This document shows, one piece after another, positions 9,622 to 19,078 of a stretch of DNA of 47,054 bases. A program made the position numbers and the translations under genes. A model generated the notes under the pieces. It ran no database searches and was not told where the DNA came from. It saw nothing but the letters and a program-made list of their open reading frames with translations. Origin of the DNA: Clostridium sp. (GTDB lineage Bacteria > Bacillota > Clostridia > Acetivibrionales > Acetivibrionaceae); NCBI GenBank assembly GCA_012798835.1, contig JAAZML010000123.1, forward strand, positions 1 through 47,054. The letters are read 5' to 3'. Position 1 is the stretch's first letter, and every line of letters begins with the position of its first letter.

Positions 9622-10842
9622 ATGATCAGCAATATTTTGATAATATCTTCAAATCACACAGGACATGGGCATAAAAGCATTTGCGAATCGTTGATTGAAC
9701 GGTTTTCACTTCATCCGGATGTCAATGTACATGTTGTAGATGGTTTCTCTTTAGCCGGCAAATTAGGTCTTAGAATTGGAAAAATGTACGGCTCCGTAAC
9801 GAGAAACGCAAAAGAATTGTGGAAATTAATGTGGGAAATTTCGTCTAGAAAACCTAGCCTGGTAAACGATTTTACCGAATCAAGCATAAGGGAGAATTTC
9901 CTAAGACTCCTTGCTACGATAAAACCTGATTTAATCCTATCGGTACACCCAAATTTTAATGAGCCAATTTTAAATATTTTAGAGGATTACAAAATTAATA
10001 TATTCTTTCTAACTCTAGTTGCAGATCTTGTTAGTATATCACCCCTTTGGGTGGATCCGCGTGCAGATTACATTATATGTCCATCGAAAGAATCAAAATA
10101 CAAATGCCTAGAGTTTGGTGTCTCCGAATCTAAGCTTAAGGTAACGAGCTTCCCCGTAAGAAAGAAATTTTTGCAACCCATATCTTCCCGTACAGAAATT
10201 ACCAGGTACAATGGAAGCAACCCCTTGGAGTGCCTAATCATGAGTGGGGGTGAAGGTTCCGGCAATATGAGAAAAGTTGCAAAAATACTTCTCTCGAATT
10301 TCGACTGTCGGGTTAAAATTATTGCGGGAAGAAATGAAATATTAAAAAGAAGACTTGAAAGAGTCTTTGCAGAACAGTATAAGGATAAAGTTAAAATCTA
10401 TGGTTTTGTAGAAAATATCCAGGATCTTATGATTACATCCGACATTGCTTTTACAAGGGGGAGCCCCAATGTTATGATGGAGGCTGTTGCTTGCAATGTA
10501 CCCCTTATAATAACCGGCAACCTTCCGGGGCAGGAGGAGGGCAACCCGAGTTATCTGCAAAAATACAATCTTGGCCTTGTGTGTAAGGAGCCCGCACAGC
10601 TAAAACATATTGTTGCGGATTTACTTTACAATAATGCAGAGAAATTAAACAATATCAGGCAATGTCAAAGATCCTTCTTTAACCCCAATGCTTCTAAGGA
10701 TGTGGTGGACTTTATTCTTGACCTGGAGAAAAAAGGATGTATCCATTTCCCCGATAAAATACACAATAGGTGGTATCGGGGCAAAAAAATATCTGTAGGC
10801 AAAAAGCTGCTCATTAGCAGACATAACAAGATGACCAAGTAG
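9622..10842 (+). CDS. UgtP/MGDG synthase-like glycosyltransferase
   Basis: 406-aa GT-B glycosyltransferase related to diacylglycerol glucosyltransferase (UgtP) and MurG. The N-terminal MGDG-synthase domain carries the glycine/histidine signature SSNHTGHGHKS (about 9-19) and YGSVTRNAKELW. The C-terminal donor-binding domain has MSGGEGSGNMRK and the FTRGSPNVMMEA...LPGQEEGNP segment typical of the family. It probably transfers sugar from a nucleotide donor to a membrane lipid, giving glycolipids or lipoteichoic acid anchors; acceptor and sugar cannot be read from sequence. GGGGAGG precedes the ATG. It stands alone. Confidence 0.85.
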   Translation: MISNILIISSNHTGHGHKSICESLIERFSLHPDVNVHVVDGFSLAGKLGLRIGKMYGSVTRNAKELWKLMWEISSRKPSLVNDFTESSIRENFLRLLATIKPDLILSVHPNFNEPILNILEDYKINIFFLTLVADLVSISPLWVDPRADYIICPSKESKYKCLEFGVSESKLKVTSFPVRKKFLQPISSRTEITRYNGSNPLECLIMSGGEGSGNMRKVAKILLSNFDCRVKIIAGRNEILKRRLERVFAEQYKDKVKIYGFVENIQDLMITSDIAFTRGSPNVMMEAVACNVPLIITGNLPGQEEGNPSYLQKYNLGLVCKEPAQLKHIVADLLYNNAEKLNNIRQCQRSFFNPNASKDVVDFILDLEKKGCIHFPDKIHNRWYRGKKISVGKKLLISRHNKMTK

Positions 10843-10893
10843 GCGCACACCCCTATTTTTTTGCTTACAAAGCTAAAGTTAACGTAAAACGAG

Positions 10894-10921
10894 GCATTAG
10901 AAAAACTTTCTACTCATAATA
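10894..10921 (+). promoter_or_regulatory. Possible sigma-G promoter of the SASP gene
   Basis: GCATT (10894-10898) and CATAATA (10915-10921) with a 16-nt gap resemble forespore sigma-G elements and lie about 42 nt upstream of the ATG. This fits a gene expressed only in the developing spore. Confidence 0.45.
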
Positions 10922-10962
10922 GTTTTGTTTTAAGAAAAAATAAGACTAAGGAGGTGATAGTA

Positions 10963-11175
10963 ATGCCAAATAATAATAGTAACAGCAAAACTCAATTTGA
11001 TAACATGAAATACGAAATAGCTAAGGAAGTCGGTGTTAACTTAAAACAGGGTTATAATGGGGATCTAACTTCGAGAGAAGCTGGAAAAATAGGTGGTAAT
11101 ATTGTCAGAAGGGTGTTTCAATCCTACACTGGTAATAGCTATCCCCCAGAACGTTTGGGCGACACTTCAAGGTAA
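10963..11175 (+). CDS. Alpha/beta-type small acid-soluble spore protein
   Basis: 70-aa DNA-binding spore protein. The family core is present: MKYEIAKEVGVNL and LTSREAGKIGGNIVRRV, where the Glu-Ile-Ala segment includes the GPR protease site and the GxxGG motif the conserved DNA-contact region. It coats forespore DNA and protects it from UV and heat, and is degraded at germination. A very strong AAGGAGGTGATAG ribosome site overlaps an in-frame GTG, so ATG 10963 is the start. Shows that the host forms endospores. Confidence 0.95.
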   Translation: MPNNNSNSKTQFDNMKYEIAKEVGVNLKQGYNGDLTSREAGKIGGNIVRRVFQSYTGNSYPPERLGDTSR

Positions 11176-11186
11176 TATATGTATAA

Positions 11187-11226
11187 ATAGAAGCAGCAGG
11201 GGATTATCCCCCGCTGCTTCTATTAT
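11187..11226 (+). terminator. Intrinsic terminator after the SASP gene
   Basis: A GC-rich stem (GAAGCAGCAGGGG...CCCCCGCTGCTTC) with an ATTAT loop is followed by TATTATTAT, just 11 nt after the SASP stop codon. Confidence 0.9.
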
Positions 11227-11353
11227 TATCCACTAGTAAAGATTGCCCCATGCACATAGCATATCAATGCGCCATAACCTCATAAATATATGTTTAAATA
11301 CGAACATTATGTACACACTAAAGATAGCGTATGAAAAAGGAAAGGATGATTCT

Positions 11354-12037
11354 ATGCTGGTTGTTTTCACTAGAACATTAATACTTTATGCCCTTGTCGT
11401 CGTTATAATGAGGCTAATGGGAAAAAGGCAAATAGGGCAACTCCAACCATTCGAGCTTGTTATCGCTATAATGATATCGGAGCTGGCAGCAGTCCCCATG
11501 GAAAATACGGGCATCCCCCTTATGCATGGCATCATACCAATAATTACATTGTTGATTGCGCAGCTTGCTCTTTCTTATATTGGAATGAAAAGCGTCAAAG
11601 CTCGTGCCTTAATATGTGGAAAACCTAGTATCCTAATTGAAAACGGAAAAATCAGAGAATCCCAGCTTAAAAAAGAAATGTTTACCCTAAATGATCTTCT
11701 GGAACAATTGAGAATAAAAAATATACCGAATATAGCTGATGTAGAATTTGCGATTTTAGAAACCGATGGTCAACTTAGTATAATACCAAAATCTCAGAAG
11801 AGACCTTTGAATCCAGAGGATCTGAGCATAAATACAAAATATGAAGGTTTGTCCTTGGATCTTATAATCGATGGCAACATAAACTACGATAATCTCTCCT
11901 ACGCCCGTCTCGATACTGATTGGCTACAAAAGGAGCTATCGGCATTTGGTATCAATAATATAGATGATATCCTTTTTGCAAGCCTAGATTCAAAGGGCGG
12001 CCTTTACTTTCAAACAAAAGAAAAGAAAGGGAGGTAA
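11354..12037 (+). CDS. DUF421/YetF-family membrane protein
   Basis: 227-aa protein with three N-terminal membrane segments (about 5-20, 38-55, 60-80), including the family signature MRLMGKRQIGQLQPFELV. It is followed by a cytosolic alpha/beta domain (KARALICGKPSILIENGKI ... LLEQLRIKNIPNIADVEFAI). Relatives such as YetF/YdfR are implicated in spore or membrane biology, but the activity is unknown. ATG 11354 is chosen because AAAGGA precedes it and the membrane segment begins directly after; the frame opens 37 codons upstream without support. It forms an operon with the DUF4363 gene 5 nt downstream, a pairing common in clostridia. Confidence 0.85.
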   Translation: MLVVFTRTLILYALVVVIMRLMGKRQIGQLQPFELVIAIMISELAAVPMENTGIPLMHGIIPIITLLIAQLALSYIGMKSVKARALICGKPSILIENGKIRESQLKKEMFTLNDLLEQLRIKNIPNIADVEFAILETDGQLSIIPKSQKRPLNPEDLSINTKYEGLSLDLIIDGNINYDNLSYARLDTDWLQKELSAFGINNIDDILFASLDSKGGLYFQTKEKKGR

Positions 12038-12042
12038 TACAT

Positions 12043-12435
12043 TTGCATAGTACCGGTAGAATACTTGTGGGCATCGCTATATTGTCTGTCCTAATTCTGG
12101 GCGTAGCCTTTTACACCCAGGGAATTTTAAAAAAGGATGCACAAAAGCTTGAATCGATTATTGGTGAAGTGGAGGTGCATGCAAACGAGGAAAATTGGAC
12201 ATCGGCCGAAAACCAGCTCTCTCTACTAGAAAAAGAATGGGAAACCACGGAAAAGAAATGGGCTATCCTTCTGGATCATGTAGAGATAGACAATATAGGG
12301 ATATCTATTTTACGAATGTCAAAATTTATAGAAACAAAAAATATGCCCATGGCTACCTCAGAAATTGCAGCACTAAAACGCTCTATAAATCATATACCAG
12401 AAAAAGAGTCCTTTTCACTAAAAAATGTTTTTTAA
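12043..12435 (+). CDS. DUF4363-family membrane-anchored protein
   Basis: 130-aa protein with one N-terminal membrane anchor (about 8-26, ILVGIAILSVLILGVAFY) and a helical, charged extracytoplasmic domain (WTSAENQLSLLEKEWETTEKKW). It starts at TTG 12043, 8 nt after GGGAGG, and only 5 nt downstream of the YetF-like gene. The two products probably work together at the membrane; function unknown. Confidence 0.8.
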   Translation: MHSTGRILVGIAILSVLILGVAFYTQGILKKDAQKLESIIGEVEVHANEENWTSAENQLSLLEKEWETTEKKWAILLDHVEIDNIGISILRMSKFIETKNMPMATSEIAALKRSINHIPEKESFSLKNVF

Positions 12436-12483
12436 TTTGTGTCGCTTACTCATAATATCGCCTTTGGTGAAACATTTGCAAGG

Positions 12484-12513
12484 ATTTCGGGGGTTTCCCC
12501 CGAAATTTTATTT
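12484..12513 (+). terminator. Intrinsic terminator after the YetF/DUF4363 operon
   Basis: The stem ATTTCGGGGG...CCCCCGAAAT with a TTT loop runs into TTTATTT. Confidence 0.85.
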
Positions 12514-12561
12514 AGGATAGATACCTGTTAAATAATCAAGCCCAATTTTCATTGTTTTCCC

Positions 12562-12590
12562 TTGACACACCCAACCCTAGACTGTACAAT
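12562..12590 (+). promoter_or_regulatory. Predicted upstream promoter of tRNA-Val
   Basis: TTGACA (12562-12567) and TACAAT (12585-12590) have 17-nt spacing. A transcript would start about 65 nt before the tRNA. Confidence 0.6.
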
Positions 12591-12630
12591 AGTTCTTGGG
12601 GAATGTGAATCTTGAAATTTTGATTTGCCC

Positions 12631-12659
12631 TTGACTTAGGTCAAAATAATTGTTTTAAA
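12631..12659 (+). promoter_or_regulatory. Possible proximal promoter of tRNA-Val
   Basis: TTGACT (12631-12636) and TTTAAA (12654-12659) are 17 nt apart, immediately before the tRNA. The -35 lies inside a small inverted repeat, TTGACTTAGGTCAA. Weaker than the upstream promoter. Confidence 0.35.
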
Positions 12660-12663
12660 ATAC

Positions 12664-12740
12664 GGGCGATTAGCTCAGCTGGCTAGAGTACCACGTTGAC
12701 ATCGTGGGGGTCGATGGTTCGAGCCCATTATCGCCCACCA
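12664..12740 (+). tRNA. tRNA-Val (GAC)
   Basis: Complete cloverleaf. The acceptor stem is GGGCGAT/ATCGCCC with A discriminator and encoded CCA. The D arm has TAGCTCAGCTGGCTAGAG. The anticodon stem CCACG/CGTGG encloses loop TTGACAT, so the anticodon is GAC at 12698-12700. The T arm contains GTTCGAGC. It decodes GUC/GUU valine codons. The anticodon is GAC, not GTC, so it is not tRNA-Asp. Confidence 0.95.
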
Positions 12741-12785
12741 AAAAGAGCTGGGAGTATATTTATATATTCCATGCTCTTTTTTATC
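12741..12785 (+). terminator. Terminator after tRNA-Val
   Basis: AAAAGAGC pairs with GCTCTTTT around an AT-rich arm and runs into TTTTTT directly after the tRNA CCA. Confidence 0.7.
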
Positions 12786-12960
12786 AAATGCAATCAAATT
12801 CTTGAATATGTGGATTAAAAACCGATTATCTAAAAATATCTGGATCGATGTGAAATGTTTTTTTAAAAAATATATAATCTAGTATCCAGGCATTTGCGGT
12901 TGATTGGGTTTTATCCACAACCAAATATACATAATAAATAAAATAAAGGAGTTGTGTCCA

Positions 12961-13719
12961 ATGGGAGTCTTACTTAAAAATAAGAATATTCTGGTTATGG
13001 GTGTAAGGAATAAATGGAGCATAGCCTGGGGTATCGTAAAAGCAGCCCAAAATGAAGGTGCAAATATTATAATTACATACCAAGGAGAAAGAGAAAAGGC
13101 CGGTGCAGAAAAGCTTGGCGCCGATTCCGTATTCCAATGCGATATTTCATCGGATGAAGAAATAGACGGCCTATTTTCTTCTATTGAAGAAAAGTACGGC
13201 AAACTCCATGGACTTGTGCACTGCATAGCACACGCAAATACAGAGGATCTCCAAAACGATTTCATTTATACATCAAGGGATGGATTTGCCCATGCTTTAG
13301 ATGTAAGTGCTTATTCCCTTGTAGCAGTAAGCCAAAGAGCAAAAAACATTATGCCGGAGGGTGCGGCTATTCTAACCCTGACATATATGGGTTCCGAAAA
13401 AGTCATTAACGGCTACAATATAATGGGAGTTGCAAAGGCTGCCCTAGAGACAAGCGTAAAATATCTTGCCTACAATCTTGGTTCCCATGGGATTAGGATT
13501 AATGCCATCTCCGCAGGCCCTGTAAAAACTCTTTCTGCCAAAGGAATCAAAAATTTCGGGAGTATTTTAGATACGGTTCCGGAAAAAGCGCCCCTTAAAA
13601 GAAATATTACACAGGAGGACTTGGGTAAATCAGCCCTTTACCTTTTAAGCGATATGTCCAGCGGCACAACGGGCGAAATAATACATGTAGACAGTGGATT
13701 TAATATCATGGGTATATAG
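12961..13719 (+). CDS. fabI: Enoyl-[acyl-carrier-protein] reductase FabI
   Basis: NADH-dependent last reduction of the fatty-acid elongation cycle. A 252-aa short-chain dehydrogenase with the FabI-type NAD site (VMGVRNKWSIAWGI), catalytic Tyr152 and Lys159 (Y-x6-K, YNIMGVAK), the ISAGPVKTLSAKGI loop, and the C-terminal SGTTGEIIHVDSGF segment. ATG 12961 follows GGAGTTGTGTCCA; the frame is open 19 codons upstream but without homology. It is monocistronic with its own terminator and away from any fab cluster. Many clostridia use the unrelated flavoenzyme FabK instead. Confidence 0.95.
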   Translation: MGVLLKNKNILVMGVRNKWSIAWGIVKAAQNEGANIIITYQGEREKAGAEKLGADSVFQCDISSDEEIDGLFSSIEEKYGKLHGLVHCIAHANTEDLQNDFIYTSRDGFAHALDVSAYSLVAVSQRAKNIMPEGAAILTLTYMGSEKVINGYNIMGVAKAALETSVKYLAYNLGSHGIRINAISAGPVKTLSAKGIKNFGSILDTVPEKAPLKRNITQEDLGKSALYLLSDMSSGTTGEIIHVDSGFNIMGI

Positions 13720-13752
13720 CAAATCTTGATTTGCAATATTTTTAATTAGCCA

Positions 13753-13780
13753 GGTTCGGGGTTATTCCCGAACCCTTTTA
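13753..13780 (+). terminator. Intrinsic terminator after fabI
   Basis: The stem GGTTCGGG/CCCGAACC with a GTTATT loop is followed by CTTTTATAT. It lies between convergent fabI and the lipid kinase gene. Confidence 0.85.
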
Positions 13781-14665
13781 TATAGCCTTTGTAAATACCC
13801 TGAGGGCTTTATTAATAAATTTTACATCAATGGGCAGGCAAGGTCCTTTTTCTCCATCTATACTAAGTATAATATCCTCCGAACCCTCAATTGTACATGT
13901 TTTTGTCTTTATGGTGGTAACATTTTTGTTGTTAATGCCATCGTTGCTTATGACACTAAAGAATATGCCCGCAAGATCGATATGCCTACAATCTCTGATA
14001 AGCACCATATCCATAAGCCCGTCCGTATAATCGGCTTCTTTTACTATATTAGCAAATCCACCTGCCTGTTTTCCATTTAATATAAAAAACATCAAAATAT
14101 TTTCCCAAAATTCATCCTTATCCGTTTTAATATGAACTCGGAAGGGTTTTAAATTTGCAACTTCACCTAATGCCTTAAGATAATACGCAAAAGCTCCGAA
14201 ACTTTTTTTGAATTCGTTATTAGTATTAAATGAAACCCCCGCAAAAATGCCCCCCGCACAGGAGCTTAAAAAATAAGTCTGTCCATTTACAAGTCCCACA
14301 TCCACACTCGCTATATTGCCCCCAAGTATAATATCTAAACTTTCCTCTAAATCCGAGGGAATATCAAGTATCGAAGCAAAATCATTGCAAGTTCCAGCGG
14401 GGATTATACCCATAGGTATGCCAATATCGTGTTTTAGTATAATGTTGCTTACAGAGTTTAGGGTTCCATCCCCCCCCGCAGCCACAATAAACTTAAATTC
14501 TGTATTTGAAAGGATATTAGAAATGTCCTTTTCCACATCTGTCATAATTCTGTAAGGTTGCAATAATTTTCCCTTATCTTGAAATCGCCCCACTATATAA
14601 TCAAGCTTTTGGGTAACACTTTGATCCCCAGAAAAGGGATTATATATTAGTAAGCCCCTATCCAT
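13778..14665 (-). CDS. Diacylglycerol/lipid kinase of the YegS/DgkB family
   Basis: 295-aa lipid kinase, peripheral membrane or cytosolic. The DAGK catalytic signature is present: YNPFSG near the N-terminus, AAGGDGTLNSV (about 80-90) for nucleotide and substrate binding, and GIIPAGTCNDFA (about 105-116). The family phosphorylates diacylglycerol or related lipids, returning them to phospholipid synthesis. It lies 24 nt after glgD on the same strand, so it is probably the last gene of the glgC-glgD operon, although a functional link to glycogen is not evident. Confidence 0.9.
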   Translation of the reverse strand: MDRGLLIYNPFSGDQSVTQKLDYIVGRFQDKGKLLQPYRIMTDVEKDISNILSNTEFKFIVAAGGDGTLNSVSNIILKHDIGIPMGIIPAGTCNDFASILDIPSDLEESLDIILGGNIASVDVGLVNGQTYFLSSCAGGIFAGVSFNTNNEFKKSFGAFAYYLKALGEVANLKPFRVHIKTDKDEFWENILMFFILNGKQAGGFANIVKEADYTDGLMDMVLIRDCRHIDLAGIFFSVISNDGINNKNVTTIKTKTCTIEGSEDIILSIDGEKGPCLPIDVKFINKALRVFTKAI

Positions 14666-14689
14666 CCCATCCTACCTTTCATCTAAACC

Positions 14690-15811
14690 CTATATCCTTG
14701 CATTCTTCTCAATGGTTATAGGGAAACTTGGCATACCTTTTAAGTTTATCCCTCTTGACAAGAATACATTCTTATCAATTATCAAATTTTCTATGGTTAC
14801 ATCCTCTTCTATTACTGTACCTTGCATTACTATGCAGTCCTTTACAATAGCATTTCTTTTTATTGTTACATCTCTAAATAGCACAGAATCCTGAACGCTC
14901 CCCTCAACTATACATCCATCAGCCACAATTGAGTTAGATACTTGTGCCTCTTCGTTATATTTGGCAGGCGGTTCATCCTTCACTTTCGTATAAATCTTTC
15001 CGTTGGCCTCAAATAACTCATACCTAATTTTGGGGTCTAACATTTCCATGTTAATCCTATAATAGGCATTTATCGTGTTTAAATTTCTCCAATATCCATC
15101 AAATTTATATCCATATATCCTAAGAGATTCAAGTTTGTTAATAATTACATCTTTTACGAAATCAAATTTTCCAAGGGAATTGCATTCCTCTAAAAGCTCT
15201 ATTAGCAATTCTCTCCTTAAAATATATATACCCATCGAACAAATTGTTGACTCTGGATTTTTATGCTTTTCTTTGAAATCTATGGTCCTTCCATCTCCGT
15301 CCATACCCATAACACCCATATAGGCGATTTCTTCCTGCGGGAAATCGCTCATGTTTCTATAGGCAATTGTTATATCCGCCTTGGTTTTTTGATGGTACTC
15401 GAGCATATCATCAAAAACCATATTGTAGACACAATTGCCTTGGGCAACCACAATATATTCCTCAAAGCTACGTTTTAAAAAGGTTATATTATGGTACATT
15501 GCATCGGCGCTTCCCTGATACCAACCCGAATGTTCCCCCGAAAGATAGGGCGGAAAAATAAACAAGCCGCCATTTCGCCTGTCAAGATCCCATTCCTTCC
15601 CGGATCCCAGGTGATCCATCAGGGAACGAAAACTATACTGGGTAAGAACACCTATATTTGTTATTCCTGAGTTGACCATATTTGATAGAACAAAATCTAT
15701 TATTCTGTATTTTCCTCCAACAGGGACTGCCGTGCTTGAGCGCAGTTCGGCCAATTCCTTAAGCCTGTCATTTTTACCGCCAGTAAGAATCATTCCCATT
15801 GTACTTTTCAT
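14690..15811 (-). CDS. glgD: GlgD, regulatory-type subunit of ADP-glucose pyrophosphorylase
   Basis: 373-aa homologue of GlgC that forms a heteromer with it in Firmicutes. It has the nucleotidyltransferase fold (N-terminal ~240 aa) and a C-terminal left-handed beta-helix of hexapeptide repeats ([20 protein letters not shown]). The phosphate/metal loop is degenerate ([14 protein letters not shown] in place of [10 protein letters not shown]), as expected of GlgD, which has little activity alone. Its ATG overlaps the glgC stop codon by 4 nt (ATGA), so the two subunits are translationally coupled. Confidence 0.93.
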   Translation of the reverse strand: MKSTMGMILTGGKNDRLKELAELRSSTAVPVGGKYRIIDFVLSNMVNSGITNIGVLTQYSFRSLMDHLGSGKEWDLDRRNGGLFIFPPYLSGEHSGWYQGSADAMYHNITFLKRSFEEYIVVAQGNCVYNMVFDDMLEYHQKTKADITIAYRNMSDFPQEEIAYMGVMGMDGDGRTIDFKEKHKNPESTICSMGIYILRRELLIELLEECNSLGKFDFVKDVIINKLESLRIYGYKFDGYWRNLNTINAYYRINMEMLDPKIRYELFEANGKIYTKVKDEPPAKYNEEAQVSNSIVADGCIVEGSVQDSVLFRDVTIKRNAIVKDCIVMQGTVIEEDVTIENLIIDKNVFLSRGINLKGMPSFPITIEKNARI

Positions 15812-17088
15812 TTGCTCGCCCCTCCCTTTAAAACGCTTCCCCCTGACCCTATGCTAAGAGAACCAAATTGTTCACAGGTCAGATATGAATCTATGACAAC
15901 ATTTTTTCCTATTTCACATCCATCGGGTACAAGAGTCTTTTCCCCAACCACGGTTATACCTGAATCATATAATTCAGGCTTTAATCCGTTGGGGGTATTA
16001 TTCCCGATCCCCATTCTGACATTATTCCCGATCCGAGTTTCTTCTCCTATTATAGACTTGCTTATATGGGAATTTTCGCCTATAAAGCTATCGGTCATAA
16101 TTATAGAATCTTCAATTATAGTATCCTTTCCAATATAAACACCAGGGGATATAACCGAGTTCCTTACTGTCCCATAAATCATGCAGCCCTCGGCAGCTAT
16201 GGTCTTTTTTATACTGCCCATAGGACCTATGTAATGAGCGGGTTTTACGGTATTTGGGGTATATACCTTCCAAGCCGGATCGTAGAGATTAAATTCAGGA
16301 ACCCTGCTTATAAGATCCATATTTGACTCCCAGTAGGCCTGTATGGTACCGACATCCTTCCAATAGCCAGAAAATTTATAGGCCCATAAGTTTTTTCCTT
16401 CCCCCAGCATCATAGGAATGATATTCTTTCCAAAATCGTGGGCGGATTGAGTGTCCTTATCGTCCCTTAAAAGATAATCTTTCAAAATATCCCATTTAAA
16501 AATATACACCCCCATTGATGCCAAATTGCTCTTGGGGTTTTGGGGTTTCTCCTCGAATTCATATATTTTCCCGCTATCATCGGAATTCATAATACCATAT
16601 CTTCCTGCCTCTTCCCAAGGCACGTTTATCACCGATATAGTGGCATCGGCTCTATTTTTCTTATGGAAATCAAGCATATTAGAATAATCCATCTTGTATA
16701 TATGATCCCCAGATAAAATTATCACATACTCTGGATTGTATTTGTCTACATAATGAATGTTTTGAAATACCGCATTGGCCGTACCCTTATACCACTCACC
16801 GATTTTAGTTTTCAGGTAGGGTGATAATATTGTAACTCCACCATCAATCCTGTCCATGTCCCACGGCTTACCTATCCCAATGTGGGCATTTAACTCAAGG
16901 GGCTGGTATTGGGTTAAGACCCCTACAGTATCAATATTTGAATTGACACAATTACTCAAAGAAAAATCAATTATTCTATATTTTCCCCCGTACAAAACGG
17001 CGGGTTTGGCTATATTCTTTGTAAGCACACCCAGTCTGCTACCCTGACCACCTGCAAGCAACAGGGCTATTATCTCCTTACTACGCAT
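15808..17088 (-). CDS. glgC: Glucose-1-phosphate adenylyltransferase GlgC
   Basis: Makes ADP-glucose from ATP and glucose-1-phosphate, the entry to glycogen synthesis. The 426-aa protein has [11 protein letters not shown] near the N-terminus, the [20 protein letters not shown] segment, [12 protein letters not shown] (metal Asp), EEKPQNPKS and [10 protein letters not shown], followed by a beta-helix domain. ATG 17088 is taken because GAGGTGAAG precedes it; the TTG-initiated frame upstream would cover that ribosome site. First gene of the glgC-glgD-lipid kinase operon. Confidence 0.95.
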   Translation of the reverse strand: MRSKEIIALLLAGGQGSRLGVLTKNIAKPAVLYGGKYRIIDFSLSNCVNSNIDTVGVLTQYQPLELNAHIGIGKPWDMDRIDGGVTILSPYLKTKIGEWYKGTANAVFQNIHYVDKYNPEYVIILSGDHIYKMDYSNMLDFHKKNRADATISVINVPWEEAGRYGIMNSDDSGKIYEFEEKPQNPKSNLASMGVYIFKWDILKDYLLRDDKDTQSAHDFGKNIIPMMLGEGKNLWAYKFSGYWKDVGTIQAYWESNMDLISRVPEFNLYDPAWKVYTPNTVKPAHYIGPMGSIKKTIAAEGCMIYGTVRNSVISPGVYIGKDTIIEDSIIMTDSFIGENSHISKSIIGEETRIGNNVRMGIGNNTPNGLKPELYDSGITVVGEKTLVPDGCEIGKNVVIDSYLTCEQFGSLSIGSGGSVLKGGASK

Positions 17089-17437
17089 ATGAATCTTCAC
17101 CTCAATCAATTAAAGTATACTTCCACTTACTTCGAATTATTCTGCCCTAGCTTTCCGCAAAGCAAAAAAACACGTAATTTCAATGTTCTTGTCATATATT
17201 CGTATTTCCGCTTAAATGTATTCTATTTCTGAGCTGGCTTATCCTTTATATCTACACGATTATTTAGATAATATTCATATTTAGGTATAGCAAAATACCA
17301 TATGCCGATTAAATAATAAGTTCCCGTGGAATATAAAGGTTAAAAACCAAAATGATTCTTTACAATATGCAATTGCATATTTCGATCGGTTTCCTTGCAG
17401 AATTACATTGAACAGCAGCTTAAGAAGTTTCTTGTTC
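17089..17437. other. 349-bp non-coding region upstream of glgC, with an 18-bp palindrome
   Basis: No gene is seen. It should hold the glgC promoter and the 3' end of the response-regulator transcript. The only clear structures are the perfect palindrome AATATGCAATTGCATATT at 17365-17382 and a small hairpin, CTTTGCGGAAAG on the minus strand, near 17150-17165. I cannot point to a convincing -35/-10 pair. Confidence 0.4.
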
Positions 17438-19078
17438 CTAGTTTTCGTTTTTTTGTATCTGTTTTCTATATTCAGCTGGACTTGAACCGGTGTGCTTTCT
17501 AAAAAGTCTGCTAAAATAACTTGCCTCTCTATACCCTAGCATTTCGCTCACCTTGTAGGTCTTATAATTGCTCTGCCTTAAAAGCATTTTAGCCCATTCC
17601 ATTTTGACCTTTGTAACGTATTCTAGAAAGTTTTTGCCAGTCTCTTGTTTGAATAGGGAACAGAAATAGTTTTTACTGATATCTAGATGATCGGCTATCC
17701 TCGTAAGTGTAATTTCTTGATCAACATTATTTAATACATATTCACATGCTTTTTTTATTAATTTATTATCTTGTACGGGCAAATACTCCCTGACCACATT
17801 TAAAAGCTCGGCAATAAATCCCGTGAAGAATTTTTTCATTTCTTCTTTTGATTCAAATGCTGAGAAATCTGCGTTGCTAATTTCTCTGAAATCGTACAAT
17901 TTATTTATGTAATCATACCGTACATCAATAAAGTAAGTAATATTGAATAATAACTGATTTGTGGCAAAAGCGAGCCTTTTTAAATTATCACCAACCCCTG
18001 CTGCGGTATCATTGAATAGATTCTGGGATAGGCTTATAGCATTACCATCTCCGGACATAATATGCTTAACCAATAATTTTTCTTTTTCCGCAGGATATAA
18101 AAGATTCTGTTTTTCGTTGAGATTCGACTGTCCGATGTGTATAATCCTGTTGCCACCCAATACATACTTATGCCTAAGTGCTGCCTTGGCCCCCATATAA
18201 CTTAAGCTTATGCCCGATAGTTTTAGGTAGGCCTCACCTATACCTATGGTAACCCTTATATTTGCGCTTTGCTGTATAAGCCTAAGAATATTTTCGAAAA
18301 AATCTATCGCCCTATCTTCAAATTCGGCTAACTCCATGGAGAAAGCTGGTTGCAAAATAACGGTTATGATGCCAATATCCATCTCGATCATATTACAACT
18401 AAGGCTTTTAAACCCAAGCAGTACATCCGTTATTATTACCCTTACTTCGTCAAGTAGCTCACCAAATTTTCCTGTTTTTATTAATTCTCTTGAGCTGGCA
18501 TCAAAGTTTCCTACCTCGACGATTCCAACCTGGACCATTTTATCGGATAAATTTATATTGGGATCGGCGACAGTATTACTGAGAAATTGGTGGGCAGACT
18601 CTCTTCCCCTTAAAAGATCATACAGGATTTTTTCTTTGGATAGTGATAAATCCGTTCCTTCCCCGCCCTTTCTTTTTTCTGCAATATTCTTACTCTGTCC
18701 TTCCTCCATAAGTGTATCGTAAACATTATTTAAAAGATTAATAACTTCTTTTTTATTTATAGGCTTTGATAAATAGCCGTATACCCCCAACAACATACCT
18801 TGTCTGACATAGGATAGATCATCCGGCTCATTTAGAAATACCACAAGGGATGGTATATCTGATTCTTTTAAGGAATTCAGCAACTCTATACCACCCATTT
18901 TGGGCATACTTATATCAGATATAATAACATCTACACTGTTTTGGCTTAACTTATGGAGTGCATCAATCCCATCTTTAGCTGTACATATAAGGGTGAACCC
19001 CATACCGCCCCAGTCAATTTCGGTCTTTAACCAATCCAGAACTTTCGGGTCATCATCAACAACCATAACGCTAAACAA
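17438..19078 (-). CDS. AraC-family two-component response regulator (YesN-like)
   Basis: 545-aa transcription factor. A receiver domain (about 1-120) has Asp8/Asp9 and the phospho-acceptor Asp55 (ISDISMPKMGG) plus the conserved Lys in YLSKPI. A long central region (about 150-430) follows, and a C-terminal AraC DNA-binding domain (about 445-545, two helix-turn-helix motifs ending GYREASYFSRLFRKHTGSSPAEYR). The switch Ser/Thr normally found before the GYDDF-like loop appears replaced (FLNEPDD). TTG 19078 fits best: GGAGG lies 8 nt upstream, while the ATG at 19105 has no ribosome site. YesN-type regulators usually pair with a YesM sensor kinase near sugar transport genes; neither is here. Confidence 0.88.
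   Translation of the reverse strand: MFSVMVVDDDPKVLDWLKTEIDWGGMGFTLICTAKDGIDALHKLSQNSVDVIISDISMPKMGGIELLNSLKESDIPSLVVFLNEPDDLSYVRQGMLLGVYGYLSKPINKKEVINLLNNVYDTLMEEGQSKNIAEKRKGGEGTDLSLSKEKILYDLLRGRESAHQFLSNTVADPNINLSDKMVQVGIVEVGNFDASSRELIKTGKFGELLDEVRVIITDVLLGFKSLSCNMIEMDIGIITVILQPAFSMELAEFEDRAIDFFENILRLIQQSANIRVTIGIGEAYLKLSGISLSYMGAKAALRHKYVLGGNRIIHIGQSNLNEKQNLLYPAEKEKLLVKHIMSGDGNAISLSQNLFNDTAAGVGDNLKRLAFATNQLLFNITYFIDVRYDYINKLYDFREISNADFSAFESKEEMKKFFTGFIAELLNVVREYLPVQDNKLIKKACEYVLNNVDQEITLTRIADHLDISKNYFCSLFKQETGKNFLEYVTKVKMEWAKMLLRQSNYKTYKVSEMLGYREASYFSRLFRKHTGSSPAEYRKQIQKNEN

Noticed and set aside
17374-17389. TTGCATATTTCGATCG here and TTGTATATTTCGATCG at 39679-39694, a possible shared binding site
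   Set aside because: A 15/16 match between two places in a 47-kb AT-rich window is expected several times by chance, and the two sites have no related neighbours.
18246-18722. 158-codon open frame opposite the response regulator
   Set aside because: Lies wholly inside a well-supported gene on the other strand, with no start signal; shadow ORF.
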